Shown here in pieces: positions 14,801-18,251 of a stretch of DNA of 18,251 nucleotides. The stretch is taken from positions 1-18,251 of the forward strand of contig CAZNQW010000058.1 of the NCBI GenBank assembly GCA_964575225.1. Direction: 5' to 3'. Both the position numbers and the translations under genes were made by a program. Source of the DNA: CAZNQW01 sp964575225. GTDB taxonomy: Bacteria > Chloroflexota > Anaerolineae > JAAYZQ01. Under the pieces are notes generated by a model. The model was not told where the DNA came from, searched no databases, and saw only the letters and a program-made list of their open reading frames with translations. Position 1 is the stretch's first letter. Each line of letters begins with the position of its first letter.

Positions 14801-15085
14801 ATGGACGTGGCCAATGGCGCCTGGACCAATGCACCCGTATGGTGGGGGATCAAGGACGGACTGCTCAGCCTGGCCCCCATTGCCGACTTTGTACCCGACG
14901 ACGTCAAGGCCCTGGTAGAAGCAGAGCAGGCACGCATCGTCGCTGGCGAGTTTGACGTTTTTGAAGGACCCATCAACGACAATACGGGCGCCGAGCGTGT
15001 CGCCGCCGGTGTGCAGATGACCGACGAAGAAATGCTGTCCTTCGACTGGCTGGTCGAGGGCGTCGTCGGCGAAATTCCCGATTAA
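11864..15085 (+). CDS. Lipoprotein with three tandem BMP/PnrA-type substrate-binding domains
   Basis: 1073 residues, about three times the normal BMP-family length. Signal peptide with lipobox LAAC (C22 lipidated), then a T/P/A-rich linker (23-56). Domain 1 spans about 58-387, domain 2 about 407-733, domain 3 about 745-1073; each starts with F-V-Y-V-x-P-x-G-D-L-G-W and ends near MSWFVEGV or FDWLVEGV. Domains 1 and 2 differ at about 35 of 294 aligned residues (my count); domain 3 is clearly divergent. BMP proteins (PnrA, Med) bind nucleosides or related ligands and deliver them to the ATPase/permease complex encoded next. ATG 11864 follows AGGAGG with a 9-nt spacer. Only one lipid anchor serves three binding domains. 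Substrate is inferred from family only. Confidence 0.93.
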   Translation: MPNGIRWLLATLMIVTLALAACGPTAEPTSAPTTAVEATKAPEATTAPQPTSPPKDSVKVAFVYVAPIGDLGWSWTHEQARLAIEEHFGDKVETTYIENVPEGPDAERVIRDFAEKGYDLVFTTSFGFMDPTATVAAEYPDTWFVHISGYKTGPNLSTVFGRIYQARFLSGLVAGKATEANKIGYVAAFPIPEVIRGINAFTQGVRAANPEATVHIVWTNTWFDPPVEKEAAEALLDQGCDVIAQHQDTTEPQKAAADRGAVSIGYDSDMRSFVGDTVLTSPVWDWSVKYIDIIQQVMDGTYTTESYWGSLADEVVGLAEFSPKVDAETVALVDEYKTKILAGEWDVFCGPVMGQNSELSVAQGQCMTDEEMLNMSWFVEGVAGEAPEKPPVAEAAAPTGDVDLSGMKVGFVYVAPIGDLGWTYAQDQGRLAVEALGAETTYIENVPEGPDAERVIRDLAEKGYNPIFTTSFGFMDPTVTVAAEYPDTWFVHISGYKTAPNLSTVFGRIYQPRFLSGLVAGKATESNKIGYVAAFPIPEVIRGINAFTLGVRAANPEATVHVVWTSTWFDPPVEKEAAEALLDQGCDVIAQHQDTTEPQKAAADRGAVSIGYDSDMRSFVGDTVLTSPVWNWGPKYIDIVQKIQEGTYSTESYWGALDDEVVALAELSPNVDAETVALVQEYEAKILAGQWDVFCGPVNGQNGETSVALGQCMTDEAMLNMSWFVEGVVGEAPEEPPVAEAVELPKAAFVYVGPTGDLGWTYAHDQGRLALEDMGVETAYVELVAEGPDSARVIRDLAEKGYNLIFATSFGFMDSVIEVAADYPDLYFEHCTGYQTADNVGIYDGRGYQPWYLAGIVAGEMTENNVLGYIAPYAIPEVIRNMNAFALGARSVNPDAKVHPIWIYSWVDPPKEREAAQALYDLGADVIARESDSTEADKLAQENGIYVIGYNSDVARSQSPDAFLTAPIWHWDVFYKKAVMDVANGAWTNAPVWWGIKDGLLSLAPIADFVPDDVKALVEAEQARIVAGEFDVFEGPINDNTGAERVAAGVQMTDEEMLSFDWLVEGVVGEIPD
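12035..15082 (+). repeat. Tandem intragenic domain repeat (three units)
   Basis: Units start near 12035, 13082 and 14096. Unit 2 follows unit 1 at an offset of 1038 bp over most of its length; unit 1 has three extra codons near its start (EEHFGDKVE region). Units 1 and 2 are highly similar at DNA level, for example 9 differences in 189 bp between 12527-12715 and 13565-13753, all synonymous. Unit 3 is related only at protein level. Confidence 0.93.
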
Positions 15086-15095
15086 ATGATACCAC

Positions 15096-15125
15096 CCAGA
15101 GGGCGCGGCCTGCCGCGCCCTCTGG
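15096..15125. terminator. Strong hairpin after the lipoprotein gene
   Basis: Perfect 14-bp inverted repeat CCAGAGGGCGCGGC (15096-15109) / GCCGCGCCCTCTGG (15112-15125), 10 bp after the stop. No T-run follows. As in many ABC importer operons, it may protect the 3' end of the binding-protein mRNA or reduce read-through, so that binding protein exceeds transporter. A 12-bp palindrome AATCGGCCGATT (15128-15139) follows at once. Confidence 0.7.
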
Positions 15126-15272
15126 CAAATCGGCCGATTGGCAAGCCCACATTCCTGGAGCGGGGAACTCGGGCGAATCTAGAGCGCGGCCTTGCCATCG
15201 CAGCTCGTATGCAGCCGTAAAGTGGGTACACCAGGACTAGCCCAAGCGCCCTCACGGCCAAAAGGAACCTCT

Positions 15273-16802
15273 ATGAACGCATCACTACCCGCTGTGGAGA
15301 TGCGCGGCATCGTCAAGCGCTTCCCCGGCGTTATCGCCAACGATCAGGTCGATCTGACCGTCCAACCCGGCGAGATTCACGCCTTGTTGGGAGAAAACGG
15401 CGCGGGCAAGAGCACTCTGATGAACGTGCTGGCGGGTCTGTACCGCCCCGATAGCGGCGAGATCCGGATTGGCGGCAGCCTGGCCGACATCTGCTCACCC
15501 CGCGATGCCATCGAACGGGGGATTGGCATGGTCCATCAGCACTTTATGCTGGTTGAGCCTCAGACCGTGTCGGAGAACATTATCCTGGGCCTCGACCAAC
15601 CCCGCTTTTTGCTGGACATGCCCCATGTCGAAAAAGAGATCCAAAAGCTGGGTGCCCGCTATAACCTGGGCGTAGACCCCGGCGCCCGTATCTGGCAGTT
15701 GTCTGTAGGCGAACAGCAACGCGTGGAAATCCTCAAAATGCTCTACCGGGGAGCCCAGATCCTGGTTCTCGACGAGCCCACCGCCGTCCTGACCCCTCAG
15801 GAAGCGGACGAACTGGCGCATACCTTGCGTCAGATGGCGGACGAAGGAAAATCGGTCATCTTTATCACTCACAAACTGGGTGAAGTCATGGCCTGTTCCA
15901 ATCGGGTCACCGTTCTGCGCAAAGGGAAAAACGTCGGTACCGTATCGACGGCCGACACCAACAAACGCGACCTGGCCCGACTCATGGTCGGACGAGAAGT
16001 AGTTTTCCGCATTGATCGCTCGGCCTATGACATCGCGCCGGATGCCGACCGTGCCCCGATGCTCACCGTCGAAAAGGTCAGCACCCAGAACGACAAGGGC
16101 TTGCCTGCTCTGAACCAGGTCTCGCTCTCGGTCCACCGCCATGAGATTTTGGGCATTGCGGGAGTGGCGGGCAACGGCCAACGCGAGCTGGCCGAAGTCA
16201 TCACCGGGCTACGGCCCACGACCGACGGCGTCATACGGCTCGGCTCCCATCGCTTGCCTAACCACCGCCCACGGCGGGCCATCGACCTTGGCCTGAGCCA
16301 TATCCCCGAAGACCGCATGCAGACGGGACTGGTGGCCAACATGACCGTCAGCGACAACCTGATCCTCAAAGACTATCGCCGCCCGCCCCTTTCACGAGTC
16401 GGATTCTTGATCAAGCAAGCCATCGCCCGTTTTTCCCGCACCCTCATTGACGAATACGAAATCGCCACCCCCAGTCACGACACCCAGGTCAAGGGCCTCT
16501 CGGGCGGCAATCTGCAGAAGGCACTCCTGGCCCGGGAGATTACTGCCGGCGGCGATCTAATGGTTGCCGTCCACCCCACGCGCGGGCTGGATATCGGGGC
16601 CACGGAATGGGTACAACGCAAGCTGCTCGAACAACGACAAAAAGGCGCCGCAATCCTCCTGATCTCGGAAGACCTGGACGAGCTGCTATCGATCAGCGAC
16701 CGCATTGCCGTTCTCTACGAGGGCCGTATTATGGGCGTTGTGCCCGCCGAGGGCGCCGACGTGGAGGAGCTGGGCCTGTGGATGGCAGGTACCGCTGCAT
16801 GA
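15273..16802 (+). CDS. ABC transporter ATP-binding protein, two nucleotide-binding domains (nucleoside/sugar CUT2-like)
   Basis: 509 residues, typical of the fused double-ATPase subunits of BMP/PnrA and ribose-type importers; a membrane-associated cytoplasmic component. Domain 1 is complete: Walker A G40-ENGAGKS-T48, Q-loop near Q89, signature LSVGEQQ (143-149), Walker B ILVLDE (163-168), switch H200. Domain 2 has the family's usual degenerate P-loop GVAGNGQRE without Lys (297-305), signature LSGGNLQ (409-415), and HPTRGLD. The start is set at ATG 15273, which has AAGGA 6 nt upstream; a longer frame from 15192 has no ribosome site and adds residues unlike the family. It lies 187 bp after the lipoprotein gene, past a strong hairpin. 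Energises import through the two permeases downstream. Confidence 0.92.
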   Translation: MNASLPAVEMRGIVKRFPGVIANDQVDLTVQPGEIHALLGENGAGKSTLMNVLAGLYRPDSGEIRIGGSLADICSPRDAIERGIGMVHQHFMLVEPQTVSENIILGLDQPRFLLDMPHVEKEIQKLGARYNLGVDPGARIWQLSVGEQQRVEILKMLYRGAQILVLDEPTAVLTPQEADELAHTLRQMADEGKSVIFITHKLGEVMACSNRVTVLRKGKNVGTVSTADTNKRDLARLMVGREVVFRIDRSAYDIAPDADRAPMLTVEKVSTQNDKGLPALNQVSLSVHRHEILGIAGVAGNGQRELAEVITGLRPTTDGVIRLGSHRLPNHRPRRAIDLGLSHIPEDRMQTGLVANMTVSDNLILKDYRRPPLSRVGFLIKQAIARFSRTLIDEYEIATPSHDTQVKGLSGGNLQKALLAREITAGGDLMVAVHPTRGLDIGATEWVQRKLLEQRQKGAAILLISEDLDELLSISDRIAVLYEGRIMGVVPAEGADVEELGLWMAGTAA

Positions 16803-16835
16803 GCTGCATCGAAACCAGCGATAGGAAAACACCCA

Positions 16836-17930
16836 ATGAGAATTCTCTTTGAACGCCGGCTAGAGCCTTCACGCCTCATCGCCTTGCTGGTACCCGTCAT
16901 CTCTTTCCTCCTGGCGCTCGTGGTGGGTGGCATTTTGCTGCTGGCTGCCGGCGCCAACCCCATAGATACCTACCGGGCCATGTTCGACGGCGCCTTTGGC
17001 ACCCCCTACGCCCGCTCAGAGACGCTGGTTCGGGCCATCCCCCTGATGCTGACCGGTCTGGCCGTCTCGATCGCTTTTCGTATGAAGTTCTGGAACATTG
17101 GCGCCGAAGGCCAACTGGCGATGGGCGCCCTTGCCACGGCTGGGCTGCCCCTTTTTCTGCTGGGCGACAGCGGCTTACCCGTCTGGCTCCTGTTGGTCCT
17201 GATGGGAGTGGCGGCCTTTGCCGCCGGGGCATTGTGGGGGTTGATTCCGGCCGCCCTTAAAGGCTACCTCCGAGTCAACGAAATCATCACAACTTTGATG
17301 ATGAATTACATCGCCATTCTTTTCCTGGACTATCTATACACCGGTCCGTGGAAGGACAAGGCGGGCTTTGGCTTTCCCGGCACAGCCAGCTTCAAAGAGA
17401 TAACCGCCCTGCCCCGGCTGCCCGCGGAGCTTGGGTTCGGGCGCGTCCACGTCGGCCTGTTCCTGGCCATTGTCGCGGCGTTGCTCATCTGGCTCGTGTT
17501 ACAACGCACCAAATGGGGCTATGAGATCCGTGTGATCGGCGAAAACCCCAAAGCGGCCCGCTATGCCGGCATCAGCCTGGTCCGCAACGTCCTGATGGTC
17601 ATGCTCCTCAGCGGCGGACTGGCCGGGCTGGCCGGATTCGGCCAGGTGGCGGGAATCGCCTTTCGACTGCAAAAGGGGATCGTCGTCGGTGATGGATTCA
17701 CAGCCATCATCATCGCCTGGCTGGCCAAGCTCCACCCGATTGGCGTCCTCGTGGTGGCCGTGCTGATGGCTGCCCTCAGCACCGGCGGCGACCAACTGAC
17801 GATCACCATGCGGTTGCCTGCCGCCATGGCCGGTGTGCTCCAGGGTGCGATTCTCTTTTTTGTGCTCGGCGGCGACATCTTTGTCCGCTACCGGCTTCGA
17901 TTTGTGCGGACCGCCGAGTCCGCCCGCTAG
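16836..17930 (+). CDS. ABC transporter permease (BPD_transp_2 family), subunit 1
   Basis: 364 residues with about 8-10 hydrophobic helices, of the branched-chain/ribose/nucleoside permease family. Visible: KFWNIGAEGQLAMGA (84-98), the conserved cytoplasmic loop of the YufP/NupP-like subunits; LRVNEIITTLMMNYIA; and RVIGENPKAARYAGI, typical of this subunit. The longer N-terminus and the GANP segment are normal for the larger of the paired permeases. ATG 16836 has TAGGA about 9 nt upstream and lies 33 bp after the ATPase gene. It forms the membrane channel with the next gene. Confidence 0.92.
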   Translation: MRILFERRLEPSRLIALLVPVISFLLALVVGGILLLAAGANPIDTYRAMFDGAFGTPYARSETLVRAIPLMLTGLAVSIAFRMKFWNIGAEGQLAMGALATAGLPLFLLGDSGLPVWLLLVLMGVAAFAAGALWGLIPAALKGYLRVNEIITTLMMNYIAILFLDYLYTGPWKDKAGFGFPGTASFKEITALPRLPAELGFGRVHVGLFLAIVAALLIWLVLQRTKWGYEIRVIGENPKAARYAGISLVRNVLMVMLLSGGLAGLAGFGQVAGIAFRLQKGIVVGDGFTAIIIAWLAKLHPIGVLVVAVLMAALSTGGDQLTITMRLPAAMAGVLQGAILFFVLGGDIFVRYRLRFVRTAESAR

Positions 17931-17941
17931 GCAGGAAACGT

Positions 17942-18251
17942 ATGGAACTCGGACTCCTGATCTCTATCCTGACTGTCAGCCTTCACGCCGGAACCTCGCT
18001 GGTCTTTGCCACCCTTGGCGAGATCTTGACCGAACGCTCGGGGATCTTGAACTTGGGCCTGGAAGGCATCATGATTATGGGCGCCTTGTCGGCCTTTGCC
18101 GCTGCCTACCACAGCGAAAGCCTGTTGGTTGGCGTCCTCACAGCCATGCTGGTGGGTGGGATGCTGGCTGCCATCCATGCCTTTCTGAGCGTCAGTCTGC
18201 GCGCCGACCAGGTGGTCAGTGGCCTTGCCCTCACCCTTTTTGGCGTGGGAC
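17942..18251 (+). CDS. ABC transporter permease (BPD_transp_2 family), subunit 2, cut by window end
   Basis: First 103 residues only; the frame is still open at the window end. Starts MELGLLISILTVSLHAGTS, with RSGILNLGLEGIMIMGA at 32-48, the counterpart of the N-I-G-x-E-G loop of the first permease and typical of the second (YufQ/NupQ-like) subunit of BMP-type importers. ATG 17942 has CAGGAAA just upstream and lies 11 bp after the first permease stop, so the two are tightly coupled. Family members are about 300 residues, so two thirds lie beyond the window. Confidence 0.9.
   Translation, partial: MELGLLISILTVSLHAGTSLVFATLGEILTERSGILNLGLEGIMIMGALSAFAAAYHSESLLVGVLTAMLVGGMLAAIHAFLSVSLRADQVVSGLALTLFGVG

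Noticed and set aside
11864..15085. Triple-domain lipoprotein as an artefact of misassembly
   Set aside because: The units differ by many scattered substitutions and by a 3-codon length change, the third unit is strongly divergent, and the frame is intact throughout; read coverage would still be a useful check.

Overview
The window looks like part of a GC-rich chromosome of a fermentative or anaerobic member of the Chloroflexota (Anaerolineae-like), probably from a metagenome assembly. Three things suggest this: a lipoprotein with a long Thr/Pro/Ala linker after its lipobox, a DUF1028 protein with a C-terminal peptidoglycan-binding domain, and the mix of PrsW-type protease, AOR-type oxidoreductase and BMP-type ABC importer. 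The taxonomy is inferred from gene style only. No rRNA, tRNA, CRISPR array or intact insertion sequence was seen.

Region 1 (1-5800) is catabolic. The C-terminal three quarters of an aldehyde:ferredoxin oxidoreductase-family protein is followed by a MoaD/ThiS-like sulfur carrier (plus strand). It converges, with only 2 bp between stop codons, on a minus-strand run: M20 amidohydrolase, phosphate butyryl/acetyltransferase, and glutaconate-type CoA-transferase subunits A and B. Two of the junctions are 4-bp stop/start overlaps, and a promoter with a perfect TATAAT lies ahead of the amidohydrolase. Together they could deacylate an N-acyl compound, move CoA between carboxylates and make acyl phosphate. 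The CoA-transferase A gene is broken by an assembly artefact: ten Ns followed by 67 bp of recognisable Illumina index adapter.

Region 2 (5721-7093) is mostly non-coding. It holds a 94-bp REP/MITE-like element with three tetraloop hairpins, a small winged-helix-like regulator on the minus strand, and a structured intergenic region. That region carries two identical 16-bp GTAC-N4-GTAC sites and divergent promoters that share a TACAGT -10 box.

Region 3 (7094-11459, plus strand) encodes a PrsW-family membrane protease, a fusion of a Vsr-like nuclease domain with a HIT domain that has lost its catalytic histidine, a DUF1028 protein, and an MFS transporter.

Region 4 (11680-end, plus strand) is a BMP/PnrA-type (nucleoside-like) ABC importer: lipoprotein, double-ATPase subunit, and two permeases (the second cut by the window end). 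The lipoprotein is exceptional because three complete BMP substrate-binding domains sit in tandem behind one lipid anchor. The first two are nearly identical and the third is divergent. It has a strong promoter, a structured leader of about 150 nt, and a strong hairpin between it and the ATPase gene. This is the best candidate for something not yet described.
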